DNA from: Corynebacterium sp. HS2168-gen11
GTDB lineage: Bacteria; Actinomycetota; Actinomycetes; Mycobacteriales; Mycobacteriaceae
Direction of reading: 5' to 3'
DNA: 64,000 nt
NCBI RefSeq assembly: GCF_024834075.1
Contig: NZ_JANUXR010000003.1
Coordinates: forward strand, 124,001 to 188,000
Made by a program: the position numbers and the translations under genes. The number at the start of each line of letters is the position of its first letter. The stretch's first letter is position 1. Under the pieces are notes generated by a model, which saw nothing but the letters and a program-made list of their open reading frames with translations, searched no databases and had not been told where the DNA came from. This document shows positions 37,842 through 46,808 of the stretch, piece by piece.

Positions 37842-38662
37842 TAGCGGTTCCCCTTGAGCGTATAACGCGGATCATGCAGATCACGCAGTCCATCACCGAG
37901 TAAATTAAAGCCAAGCACCGTAATCGCAATGGCAAGACCTGGCCACAACGCTAAGGTTGGTGCGGTTGCAAGTGAAGATTGTGCGGTTTGCAGCATCCGA
38001 CCCCAACTTGGATCTGGTGGTGGCGTGCCAAGGCCTAAGAAGCTCAGACCAGCTTCGGCCAAAATTGCAATGGCGAAAGAAACCGATGCTTGCACAATGA
38101 TGACACCTAAAATATTCGGCAAGACATGCTTGGTGGCAATATACCATTTTGATCGCTTTGCGGTTTGCGCTGCAGCCACATAATCGCGGCTCATAATGCT
38201 TAAGGCTTGTCCGCGCGAGACGCGAGCAAAAGCTGGAATACTCGCAACACCAATGGCAATCATGGTGGTAACTGTGGTGGCCCCGAACATTGCTGTTGCC
38301 AAAATTGCTAAGAGCAAACCCGGAAACGCTAGCAATAAATCAGATGTGCGCATGATCAAGGATTCAATCCAGCCGCGTCGCATAGCTGCGATGATGCCAA
38401 GTGGTACGCCAAAAAGTAACGCAACTGCAACCGAAACTACGCCGACTAATAATGTGATTCGCGCACCCACCATAATTTGAGACAGCACATCGCGGCCTAA
38501 GCGATCGGTTCCCAAAATATGTTCCCAACTTGAACCTTGGAGGCGATCAGCAGGGTATGCCTGAAGTGGGTCATAGGGAGTCCACACCAAGGAGATCAGT
38601 GCCATCACAATGACGCTGATAACAATGCACCCGCCGATGACGGTAGCAGGGGAGCGTTTCAT
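37841..38662 (-). CDS. ABC transporter permease, DppC type
   Basis: 273 residues, about 6 membrane helices. The N-terminal domain has TDRLGRDVLSQIMVGAR, the signature of DppC/OppC permeases, and the coupling EAA loop reads RSKWYIATKHVLPNI. It partners the DppB-type permease, overlapping that gene's stop by 4 nt (ATGA), and is followed by the fused ATPase. It imports peptides or related solutes. Confidence 0.93.
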   Translation of the reverse strand: MKRSPATVIGGCIVISVIVMALISLVWTPYDPLQAYPADRLQGSSWEHILGTDRLGRDVLSQIMVGARITLLVGVVSVAVALLFGVPLGIIAAMRRGWIESLIMRTSDLLLAFPGLLLAILATAMFGATTVTTMIAIGVASIPAFARVSRGQALSIMSRDYVAAAQTAKRSKWYIATKHVLPNILGVIIVQASVSFAIAILAEAGLSFLGLGTPPPDPSWGRMLQTAQSSLATAPTLALWPGLAIAITVLGFNLLGDGLRDLHDPRYTLKGNR

Positions 38663-39609
38663 GAGATTTTCCTCCGAGTACGCGGATCAACAACGACATA
38701 GGCGAGATCGACAAGAATATTGACCACCACCGCAATGACCACCAACACCATGACAATGGTTTGAACTGTTGGTAAATCACGACTCGTGACAGCAGCCAGT
38801 AGCATTGAACCAAGCCCTGGCAGCACAAATACCTTTTCAATCACAACCGCGCCAATAAGCATGGATGTTAGTTGCAGGCCAGAAACGGTGATCACTGGCA
38901 GCGCAGCGTTGCGTAAGCCATGCATCCATAATGCACGTGCTGGGCTTAAACCTTTCGCACGCGCAGTGCGCATAAAATCTTCATTCATCACATCAAGCAC
39001 AGCGTTGCGCACATAGCGAGTCATAATGGCACCTTGCACAAGCCCTAATGACACTGCCGGCAAAATTAAGCGCAGCATAAAACCAACTGGGTCTTGGTTT
39101 GGTACATGCCAACCATTTGCCGGAAGTAACCCTAAGTGCACGGAAAATGTTGCAACTAACAACACCGCAGCAAGGAAGCTTGGAACCGCCACACCAAGCT
39201 GGCTACCAGCGGCAATAATGACACCGTCGAGACGCTGTGCGCGGGCTGCAGCCCATACACCAAGCGGTAACGCGCTTAAGAGGGCTAGTACCATAGCGCA
39301 GCCCACAAGAATCAAGCTGACCTGCACGTGATCGAATACAAGTGGTGAAATATCAGCACCAGAGCTTAATGAGGTCCCAAAATTTCCGGTGAGCAAGCCA
39401 CCAATCCAGCTGCCGTATTGGACATGCCAGGGTTGATCAAGGCCCATCTCAGCTTCTAATTGGGCAATAGCTTCTGGTGATGCAGTAACACCGAGTGCGA
39501 TTTCAGCAGGGTTACCAGGGATTATTCTTAAAGCGATAAAAATTACAATACTGGCGACAACTAGGGTCAGAAAGTATTTTCCAAGCGTTCGTGCAGCTCG
39601 AATAACCAT
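38659..39609 (-). CDS. ABC transporter permease, DppB type
   Basis: 316 residues, 6 membrane helices. The N-terminal part has IPGNPAEIALG and later AQLEAEMGLDQPWHVQYGSWI, the DppB/OppB/GsiC signature, and the EAA loop reads RTARAKGLSPARALWMHGLRNA. It starts directly after the stop of the binding-protein gene, so the operon is tightly coupled. Confidence 0.93.
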   Translation of the reverse strand: MVIRAARTLGKYFLTLVVASIVIFIALRIIPGNPAEIALGVTASPEAIAQLEAEMGLDQPWHVQYGSWIGGLLTGNFGTSLSSGADISPLVFDHVQVSLILVGCAMVLALLSALPLGVWAAARAQRLDGVIIAAGSQLGVAVPSFLAAVLLVATFSVHLGLLPANGWHVPNQDPVGFMLRLILPAVSLGLVQGAIMTRYVRNAVLDVMNEDFMRTARAKGLSPARALWMHGLRNAALPVITVSGLQLTSMLIGAVVIEKVFVLPGLGSMLLAAVTSRDLPTVQTIVMVLVVIAVVVNILVDLAYVVVDPRTRRKIS

Positions 39610-41139
39610 TTACCGCTCCTTCTTCGCAATCGTATCCAAATGGAAACCATCGGCAACGGAATTGACTGGGACTCCAGAGATTCCAGTGCGCGTGACCACA
39701 ATCGATGGCAAGTTATACAGCGTATCGGCGGCCGCATACTCCATAATTGTGTGAACTGCCTGCTTCATCTTGGCGGCATATTCCGTTGGTGCTGCAGCAT
39801 CGGCTTCTTTGAGCTGCTGAGAAATCTCTGGGTTATCCACTCCCAGGTAGTACTCAGCATTGCCGAAAATATTTGGAATATCGCGAGCTTCCACATGCGC
39901 GATTAAGGAGAGATCGTAATCGTGTCCTTTATACACTTTGGCTAACCAGACAGCCGGGAACTCGGTGGATTCAATCCGCACGCTAAAACCAATATCGCGT
40001 AACTGCGAATATAAGATTTCCGCGGCTGCTTGCGCATATGGCAGCGATGGCACTGAGAGCACAATTTCGCTACCGGCATATCCAGATTCCGCCAGCAACT
40101 GACGCGCTTTGGCAAGATCATAGGTGTACCGGGAACGTCCTTCGTACCATGGATCCGTTGGTGGAACCGGCGTGCCACCAGTATCAACGCCGTAGCCCTC
40201 CCAGGTGGTATCTAAAATGGCTTGCCGATCAATGCCATACAGAATTGCTTGGCGGACTCGAATATCTTGGAAGATTTTGCGGCGATGATTCATCGAGAGC
40301 AACACTTCGCCATTGGTGGTGCCGACGTGCACATCAAGAGTGTGATCAGCACGTAAATTATCCAAAAGCTCTGGCGATTGTACGCCGAGCGCAACATCAA
40401 TATTGCCGCTGCGCACGGCATTAGTCAGCGCAATGGCGTCGGTGAAATACCGAAACAGGGCGCGCTGATTCAGTGGTTGCTCGCCCCAATAATCCTCGCG
40501 GGCTTGGAAGGAGAGGGAAGTGCCAATTGCCCAGTTTTCCACCACATATGGTCCGGTACCAATTGGCTGCTGCGCGAGATCGGCAACACCATTTGGGCTC
40601 ATCATGGCACCCACGAGGGTTCCCATTGCCCATAGCCATGAGTTGGAGCGTTGCGTGAGTACAACTTTCAAGGTGTAATCGTTTAAAACTTCAACGGATT
40701 CCACCACATCCATTTGTTTTTTCAAACCATTCGTCCAGCTCTCAGAGCGTACGCGATCAAGTGAGAACTTTGCAGTGTGGGCATTAAATGTATCCCCATT
40801 GCTAAAGGTCACATCGTCGCGTAGCTCAAATACATAGCTGCGCCCATCATCGCTGACGGTCCAATGTTTTGCCAACAGTGGCTGAATTTCACCATCTTGG
40901 GTGATCTCGACTAATCCTTCATACACATTGCCCATCAGTGCTTGCGGAATTGCCGCACCACCTGTGGTCGTGAAATCCAGGCTTGCCGGAGCAGCAGTGG
41001 TGCCAATGACAACTGTGCCTGGGGTGTTGGTGAAAAAGTCAGCTGATTGAGATGCTGTAATCCCGGCAGAACATCCGGCGCTCATTGGAACGACTGCAAG
41101 CAGGAGTCCAGCGAGAAAACATCGACTGGTTATAAGCAT
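39610..41139 (-). CDS. Solute-binding lipoprotein of peptide-type ABC importer (SBP family 5)
   Basis: 509 residues from ATG 41139; an in-frame TTG at 41166 is an alternative. The signal ends in a lipobox (PMSAGC, Cys23), so it is lipid-anchored outside the membrane. The body is family 5 (DppA/OppA/NikA): GNVYEGLVEI, LRDDVTFSNGDTFNAHTAKF, PIGTGPYVVENW, RVRQAILYGIDRQAIL. The ligand could be peptides, but family 5 also binds metals chelated to small molecules and opines; sequence alone does not decide. First gene of the importer operon. Confidence 0.9.
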   Translation of the reverse strand: MLITSRCFLAGLLLAVVPMSAGCSAGITASQSADFFTNTPGTVVIGTTAAPASLDFTTTGGAAIPQALMGNVYEGLVEITQDGEIQPLLAKHWTVSDDGRSYVFELRDDVTFSNGDTFNAHTAKFSLDRVRSESWTNGLKKQMDVVESVEVLNDYTLKVVLTQRSNSWLWAMGTLVGAMMSPNGVADLAQQPIGTGPYVVENWAIGTSLSFQAREDYWGEQPLNQRALFRYFTDAIALTNAVRSGNIDVALGVQSPELLDNLRADHTLDVHVGTTNGEVLLSMNHRRKIFQDIRVRQAILYGIDRQAILDTTWEGYGVDTGGTPVPPTDPWYEGRSRYTYDLAKARQLLAESGYAGSEIVLSVPSLPYAQAAAEILYSQLRDIGFSVRIESTEFPAVWLAKVYKGHDYDLSLIAHVEARDIPNIFGNAEYYLGVDNPEISQQLKEADAAAPTEYAAKMKQAVHTIMEYAAADTLYNLPSIVVTRTGISGVPVNSVADGFHLDTIAKKER

Positions 41140-41265
41140 GCTCAACAGGTTAGTGATATTTTCCAAGAATTGCGAAAGTACATAAAGCGATCATATTTCC
41201 CCAGCTCAGATTGGTTCATCGGAATGCATGTTTGCACACTTGCGTACAACTACTTCTCTGAAGCA

Positions 41266-41306
41266 AACAACCTAGCTCCTTTAATCTTGAAAGGAACTAG
41301 GTTGTT
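41266..41306 (-). terminator. Terminator of brnQ
   Basis: 17-bp stem with one mismatch (41266-41282 with 41290-41306), 7-nt loop, then GTTTGCTT on the minus strand. It also separates brnQ from the ABC operon. Confidence 0.75.
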
Positions 41307-41335
41307 GAGTATTAATGAAGCCAGCCTCACAGGTG

Positions 41336-41350
41336 CATGCTTGACGACGC
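41336..41350 (+). repeat. Intergenic repeat, GCTTGACGACGC family
   Basis: CATGCTTGACGACGC, identical to 21799-21813 and to the reverse complement of 6034-6048, in the gap downstream of brnQ. Confidence 0.8.
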
Positions 41351-41394
41351 GACCTGCAAGTTCAGCAGCTGAAACACGCTTACGCGGCAGTTTC

Positions 41395-42717
41395 TTATAA
41401 TGCGGCTAAGCGCTCAAGGGTGGTCTCACGCTTGGAAAGGTCGATGCTGAGGCCAATTGCAAAGACGATGGCAACTGGAATGACCCAACCGAAGTTCGCT
41501 GCTTGCAGTGGTGCCCATGCAAGTAGTTGTGGAGCAGCAGCGGTGGTCACTGACCAGGCAGTTGCAGCCCAGACACCAAAACGGAAGCCAAAGAAAACTG
41601 GCAGCTTTGTCAGGGCAGAGAAAATGGTAATTGCCACTAACGTGATGGCAATTGGATAGAGCACAATGATAATTGGCACAGCAATCGACAGCACAGTTTC
41701 CAATCCTGCAGAAGCAAAGATGAAACTGGTGATGGCAAAAAGAGTGAGCCACATGGTGTAGTTGATCTTTGGTACCAAGGTTTCAAAGAATTGGCTGGTT
41801 GCGACTAACAAACCAACAGCAGTTGTTAAACATGCCAACAAAACAATGCCGCCGAAAATGATTTGGCCTGGGAATCCTAGGGTTTCTAATGCTGCAGCTG
41901 ATAATAAGGAGGCGCCGTCGTCAAAGCTTTGTGCTTCTGGCATGCGCATACCCATAGCACCGAGACCTAAGTAGATCAGGCCGAGCAGTACGCCTGAGAT
42001 AATTGCAGCAATCGAGGTAGCTTTCAAAATTGGTGCGTGTGGATCAGTTTGCTTGCGGCGGATTGCCGAGATCACCACGATACCGAATGCCAGACTTGCA
42101 ATGGAGTCCATGGTCATATAGCCCTCGAACAAACCGGTGGTCAGTGGAGAGGTCGCGTATTCACCGATGGCAGGTGCTGGATCGTTTGGCAAGCTGATCA
42201 TTGAAATGATGACCAATAGTGCTAAGAGGATGAGCAGCATAGGGGTGAGGACCTTGCCCAGTTTGTCTACCATGCCTTGTGGGTTTAATGCCAAGAAGAA
42301 AGAAATACCGAAGAAGATCAGGTTGAAGATCACTGAGGCAAAGGTGGATTCCCAGCCGGTAATTGGGCTAATGGCGGTGGCGAAACTTACTGCACCGGTA
42401 CGTGGGATTGCGAAGAATGCACCGATGGAGAGATAGACTGCCATGGAGAAACCGACGGCGAAGATTTTACCGCCGCGAGCGGTTAATGAGAGGATGTCTT
42501 GGCCAGAAAGTGCTACGGCGATAATTGTGATGACCGGTAGCGCAACGCCGCCGATTAAGAAGCCGATGATCGCAGGGGTGAAGGATTGGCCAGCGTGTGC
42601 GCCTAAGACTGGTGGGAAAATTAAGTTGCCAGCACCGAATAGCATAGAAAACAGCATCAGTGCGATTGGCACAATTGCTGCGAAAGAGATGCTGCTGGTG
42701 CCATTTTTATGAGTCAT
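41395..42717 (-). CDS. brnQ: Branched-chain amino acid:cation symporter BrnQ (LIVCS family)
   Basis: 440 residues from ATG 42717 (MTHKNGTSS), with AAGGAG upstream. About 12 membrane helices; the first bears MLFGAGNLIFPPVLG, the signature of the LIVCS family, and the second helix region has the unwound GGVALPV. It takes up leucine, isoleucine and valine with sodium or protons. The frame is open to 42792 but the extension has no Shine-Dalgarno. It is monocistronic, with a palindromic element 80 bp upstream of the start. Confidence 0.92.
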   Translation of the reverse strand: MTHKNGTSSISFAAIVPIALMLFSMLFGAGNLIFPPVLGAHAGQSFTPAIIGFLIGGVALPVITIIAVALSGQDILSLTARGGKIFAVGFSMAVYLSIGAFFAIPRTGAVSFATAISPITGWESTFASVIFNLIFFGISFFLALNPQGMVDKLGKVLTPMLLILLALLVIISMISLPNDPAPAIGEYATSPLTTGLFEGYMTMDSIASLAFGIVVISAIRRKQTDPHAPILKATSIAAIISGVLLGLIYLGLGAMGMRMPEAQSFDDGASLLSAAALETLGFPGQIIFGGIVLLACLTTAVGLLVATSQFFETLVPKINYTMWLTLFAITSFIFASAGLETVLSIAVPIIIVLYPIAITLVAITIFSALTKLPVFFGFRFGVWAATAWSVTTAAAPQLLAWAPLQAANFGWVIPVAIVFAIGLSIDLSKRETTLERLAAL

Positions 42718-42794
42718 GAGCTTCAGATGCTCCTTGGTATTGAAGAAAATGTAAATGATAGTGCTTTGCAAGCGGTGAAGAAGAACAATCACGT

Positions 42795-42818
42795 GGTACC
42801 TAGGTACTCTTAGGTACC
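42795..42818. promoter_or_regulatory. Palindromic element upstream of brnQ
   Basis: GGTACCTA (42795-42802) and TAGGTACC (42811-42818) with an 8-bp spacer that itself contains GGTACT. Three GGTAC words lie 8 bp apart. A likely operator for brnQ, for example for an Lrp- or GntR-like dimer; the regulator is not known. Confidence 0.5.
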
Positions 42819-43576
42819 TTAACCAGAATGCGCAAGGGCAATAAATTGAGATTTAATTTCATGAAAGTTCTTATAAATGTTGCAAAGTGATCGTTATGGC
42901 CGTTACCTTTGTGAATACCTCAGCAGCAAAACATGATCATCACGTATAACTGTGATGAAAAACTCTTTCTGCTGTGCTCGTGCGGTGCCATTGACACAGT
43001 CGAGTCTGCGATGCCGCTGTTGTGGTTGAACGTGCGGTGCCGCGGTCGTGTGCGAGGCAGATACAGCCGAAGAATCAAGATGTGCTTGTATGAAGCAGGT
43101 GTGTTCATACAAAACTGTCTGATAGCGATATGGTGGTTGCCGTTCAGACAGCACAATACTTCTTATGTTGGTTGAACAAGAAAGTAAGGCAAACAGTCGA
43201 GACCATGAGTGAGAAAAGCGCAAATAAAACTGCACTGTGTTCCAAAACATTGACTCAATCGCGAATATAACGGTAGCGAATGTATTTGCTGGTGTCGAGT
43301 TGCGGCTCGCATCTTGGCTTGTCAGAAACGTGGCCTGCTGCAAGCGTGCGTCTGCTGCAAGCGTGGATTGCAAGTTTGGCCTGACGCAAGCAATTACCAG
43401 AGCATTTGCCAGCTGTGTGCATATGCATGGTTGAGCAGGTATGCAATGGCAGCGTCGTCAAGCATCTGGCATGGTTGCAACTCTTGGAATATTGCGTGTG
43501 TTGTGTTTGCGGTTAAGATGGCACTGTAATATACAGCAATATCGTGCACGGTCGTTATATTCGGGAAGAAGGATTC
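42819..43576. other. Long intergenic region between brnQ and a lipoprotein gene
   Basis: 758 bp with no supported gene. Visible are an 8-bp inverted repeat CTGTCTGA/TCAGACAG (43115-43122, 43144-43151), a direct repeat CTGCTGCAAGCGTG near 43335-43367, and a copy of the intergenic word GCGTCGTCAAGC (43452-43463). The open frames here are short and overlap one another. It could hold a small RNA, but no fold was recognised. Confidence 0.5.
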
Positions 43577-44065
43577 ATGAAGCGCATACTAGGACTTGGA
43601 GCAGCTGCCTTAATGCTCACTGGGTGTGCCACAGAGGTAGAGCAAACCGCGACGTTGCCAGCACCAGCGCCAGCAATCACAACTGATGCACCTGAAGCAG
43701 TATTTACTCCGCGCGATATTGCCCCAGTGATCATCACAGAGGATTTGAAAGAAATCCACTATGACGAAGGCTTGAATATTGACGTGCAAATTCTTAAAAC
43801 TGCCTATGATTATGAACACAATGCATCGGTGTTCTATCTGTTGATAAAAAATCACAACACCGTGCCACTTCCAGTGGACGCCATTGCAGTCTTTTTCGAT
43901 GGCGGCGCACCTGTTCCAGAGGCAACAATTCCACTCGACTTGCCACTCGGCCCAGGTGCTGCCACGAACCTCGAATACGGCTTCAATGTGGACTACAGCA
44001 AAGTACGAGAATCCCGCCTGACCATCGGAAATCTTGTCTACGAAGGCGATCTCCGCAGCTTTTAG
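43577..44065 (+). CDS. Small lipoprotein, function unknown
   Basis: 162 residues from ATG 43577, after GAAGAAGGA. The signal has a clear lipobox (LMLTGC, Cys17), so the mature protein is lipid-anchored outside the membrane. After a Thr/Ala/Pro-rich linker comes a beta-rich domain (VQILKTAYDYEHNASVFYLL onwards) with an Ig-like look, as in DUF4352-type extracellular domains. No catalytic motif. Monocistronic, with its own terminator. Confidence 0.75.
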   Translation: MKRILGLGAAALMLTGCATEVEQTATLPAPAPAITTDAPEAVFTPRDIAPVIITEDLKEIHYDEGLNIDVQILKTAYDYEHNASVFYLLIKNHNTVPLPVDAIAVFFDGGAPVPEATIPLDLPLGPGAATNLEYGFNVDYSKVRESRLTIGNLVYEGDLRSF

Positions 44066-44103
44066 CCTCAACTTGACTGTACGTTTTACAAACAAGATTC
44101 TTC

Positions 44104-44130
44104 AGGACCTACCAATCGGTAGGTCCTTTT
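44104..44130 (+). terminator. Terminator of the lipoprotein gene
   Basis: Perfect 10-bp stem AGGACCTACC/GGTAGGTCCT (44104-44113, 44118-44127), 4-nt loop, then TTT. Confidence 0.88.
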
Positions 44131-44281
44131 CCCTTGTCACAGGCTTTCGGGAACCAAAACGTCGCGAAAAAAGACTAACCAATACGTAAGGAAACATTGG
44201 TTTGTTCTTTGATCGTTGGGAGCAACTGGTGGCCTTACCACGTGTTTGTTACAACGATTCCACATGCTTCAAGGAGGAAGT

Positions 44282-46183
44282 ATGAAGCGTTTGCTTATCG
44301 ACGCTGACAGTATCCGTCAGGTCCTCGCGAATCTCGACACTGTATGCAGCGATGTCGAACAACTCATTTCAACAACCCAACAAGAGCATCTCTCGTATGG
44401 ATTCTCATCACTTGCTGCAATTGACGATCTTGCAGAACAACATCGCCAATTATTATCCGGCTCACACAGCAGTGCGCAGCACGCCCTTAATTTAATACTG
44501 GCGCATATTCAGTGGTTGCAAGGAGCATTGGCAGCTAGTGTGCAGGCGTTAACTGGGCAAAATGACTTCAATGGCTATATTGTTGAACGCGCTGCAGATG
44601 AGCGTACGGTTATGAACCAGACCGTGCAATTCCCAACTAAACCAGCAACTGACGTCAGCAGTAGTGCTGTGAGTGCTACAAGTGCACCGCAAGCGGGATC
44701 GTTGGATGAGCTTTGTGATTCTTTGCAAGCAACGCAAATTTCAGATGCATTAATGACAGCAGAAGTTTGGAACAGTGTTGGTTCCGAGCTTGCCACTACT
44801 GCAACTCATGTGCGCGCCAGTGCAGATGATCTCTTACGTAGCAATGAAGGCATAGTTTTTGAAAAAGCGGCAACTTCGTTTCAGGCCGTTGCTGCAGCCT
44901 TACTGAACTCCAGCGTTACATTCCGTGAAATCGGTACGGTGGTCGCTGAACTGGCAGGTATCGTAGAAGATGCTACTGCAGAAGCAACACAGGCATACCA
45001 AGAGATCGAAGAGCTACGTGCTGCAGGAACTGAATTTGAGCTGCTTATGGCTACTGAACAGATGCTGCTTTCACAGGTATTAGGCAGTCTTAGCGGTAGT
45101 TTAAGTCGTGCAGAATGCGGTAGCTATACGCTGTTTTCGCTCACAACACAGGCTTCTGCCGGTAGTATCACTATTGGTGGCAACCATGTTGGCCCTGCAT
45201 TGAACGCTGGTTCGAATCAAGCTGCCATACACCCCTCAGCAGCACTGACTCGTACTATCGGTACGTTCGAGCGGACTCACGTTGGGTTTGCACACGCACC
45301 ATCGTTAGCAGCTGAATCTGAAGGGCTTGCAGATGCCTCGCAACTGCATGATGCGTACTCCTCGCACCTGGATTCGCACCAGAATCTGGCATCGTCTGCT
45401 TTGAACCATCAGCCAAGCTGGAATATGCCAACGATGTCTGCCCATGCGCTTCCAACCGTGCAACCAACCGTGCAACCAACCATCCAACCAATCGCGCAAG
45501 CCTTTGGTGCATTGCCATCAACGCTTTCCCAAATTGGTTCTGTTACACACAGCGGCCATACTCCAGGATCCTTGGTGCCACCTGCACTGCTATCTGACAA
45601 ACTGCACCTGCGCCAACACGTCCAGCCAACCCAGATCAGTGCCCTTGAACACTCAAAACTGCGAGGCATTCAGGGTCTCCAGAGTGGCACAACTGGTGTA
45701 TCAACGCACACTACGCCAAACCAGCTCGAGGCTTTGGGAATCGCACAACCACGCAATACTGCCGCGTTGAGCGCCACCGATAAGATCCAGCAGCACCCTA
45801 GCAACTCGATCAAACATGCCATCGGCAAGCACATACCTGGGACGCATCTGGCCCCGAAGCAGGTGGAGCTGCCATCAGATTCGCGAGCTCACCGGGCCGG
45901 GAGTAGTAGTGCACATTCGATGCCACATACTGAGTCACGAGGAACACGTGTTGCAACGCATCCTTTAGCGGCACCGCAGAGCTCCTCGCAAGAGCAAGCT
46001 TTACGACGCCCCGGTGCTCCTGTAGCAGCGCATGGTTTCGGTGCGCGGGCAGCAACCAAGGAGAAAACGAAGCGACAATCTTCCACGATTACTTCACTTT
46101 TAGAGCGAGAGAACAATATTGAACAACTAATCGGTCCGATGCAACAATTTGTGCCGAGAGTCATTGGAGGTGAAAACAGGTAG
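44282..46183 (+). CDS. Large helical/disordered protein with WXG100/PPE-like N-terminal bundles
   Basis: 633 residues from ATG 44282, with a strong AAGGAGG. Residues 1-95 are a helical segment, and about 145-270 a second helical segment with AEVWNSVGSELATTATHVRA and IVFEKAATSFQAVAAALLNS, reminiscent of the helical hairpins of WXG100/PPE-type ESX proteins. Residues about 290-600 are a disordered Ser/His/Gln/Thr/Pro-rich region with a short VQPTVQPTIQP repeat. The C-terminus ends in a conserved-looking helix (SLLERENNIEQLIGP). No signal peptide. No ESX secretion genes are nearby, so export by a type VII system is speculation. Its stop overlaps the idi -10 box. Confidence 0.6.
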   Translation: MKRLLIDADSIRQVLANLDTVCSDVEQLISTTQQEHLSYGFSSLAAIDDLAEQHRQLLSGSHSSAQHALNLILAHIQWLQGALAASVQALTGQNDFNGYIVERAADERTVMNQTVQFPTKPATDVSSSAVSATSAPQAGSLDELCDSLQATQISDALMTAEVWNSVGSELATTATHVRASADDLLRSNEGIVFEKAATSFQAVAAALLNSSVTFREIGTVVAELAGIVEDATAEATQAYQEIEELRAAGTEFELLMATEQMLLSQVLGSLSGSLSRAECGSYTLFSLTTQASAGSITIGGNHVGPALNAGSNQAAIHPSAALTRTIGTFERTHVGFAHAPSLAAESEGLADASQLHDAYSSHLDSHQNLASSALNHQPSWNMPTMSAHALPTVQPTVQPTIQPIAQAFGALPSTLSQIGSVTHSGHTPGSLVPPALLSDKLHLRQHVQPTQISALEHSKLRGIQGLQSGTTGVSTHTTPNQLEALGIAQPRNTAALSATDKIQQHPSNSIKHAIGKHIPGTHLAPKQVELPSDSRAHRAGSSSAHSMPHTESRGTRVATHPLAAPQSSSQEQALRRPGAPVAAHGFGARAATKEKTKRQSSTITSLLERENNIEQLIGPMQQFVPRVIGGENR

Positions 46184-46193
46184 GCTAGGGGTT

Positions 46194-46739
46194 ATGACAG
46201 ATATAGTCGTACTTGCTGATGAACAGGGCAATCGAATTGGTACCGCACGAAAAGCCGAGGTACACACCACTGATACCCCGCTGCACTTGGCCTTTTCGTG
46301 TTATGTCTTTAACCGTGAAGGGCAATTGTTAATTACCCGGCGCGCATTAGAGAAAAAGACTTGGCCTGGAGTATGGACAAATTCTGCCTGTGGACATGTG
46401 GCACCGAATGAAACCTTTGCTGATGCTGTCCGTCGGTGGGTGCCGCATGAGCTTGGGATTGCTGGTGTGCAGCAGGTTGAGATGGTGCTTCCAGATTTTC
46501 GTTATCGTGCGGTTGATTCACGTGGGATCGTGGAATGGGAGATTTGTCCAGTGTTTTTGGCGCGTATTGATGATGAGATCGCTCCTGCAAAAGCTGAGGT
46601 TGATGATTATATCTGGGTTGATCCGCAAGCATGCATTACCAGTGTGCTTGCGGCACCATTTGCCTTTAGTCCGTGGATGGTCGAACAACTCCAGCATGAA
46701 GCATTGCAGCAAGCCTTACTCCAGGTTGTGCGGGTATAA
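46194..46739 (+). CDS. idi: Isopentenyl-diphosphate delta-isomerase, type 1
   Basis: 181 residues. It interconverts IPP and DMAPP for isoprenoid and carotenoid synthesis. Metal and catalytic residues are present: His24 and His31 (EVHTTDTPLHLAF), Cys66 and His68 (NSACGH), and Glu pair in VEWEICPVF. TAGGCT (46181-46186), overlapping the previous stop codon, lies 7 nt before the ATG, so the transcript is probably leaderless. The carotenoid genes crtB and crtI lie 4 kb downstream in the same direction, the likely users of its product. Confidence 0.92.
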   Translation: MTDIVVLADEQGNRIGTARKAEVHTTDTPLHLAFSCYVFNREGQLLITRRALEKKTWPGVWTNSACGHVAPNETFADAVRRWVPHELGIAGVQQVEMVLPDFRYRAVDSRGIVEWEICPVFLARIDDEIAPAKAEVDDYIWVDPQACITSVLAAPFAFSPWMVEQLQHEALQQALLQVVRV

Positions 46740-46808
46740 GGTATTGGCCAAGCAATTGTGGGGCTAATCAGCCAGTGTTCAGGCAGTTGTGGAGGTTGTG
46801 ATCTGGTA

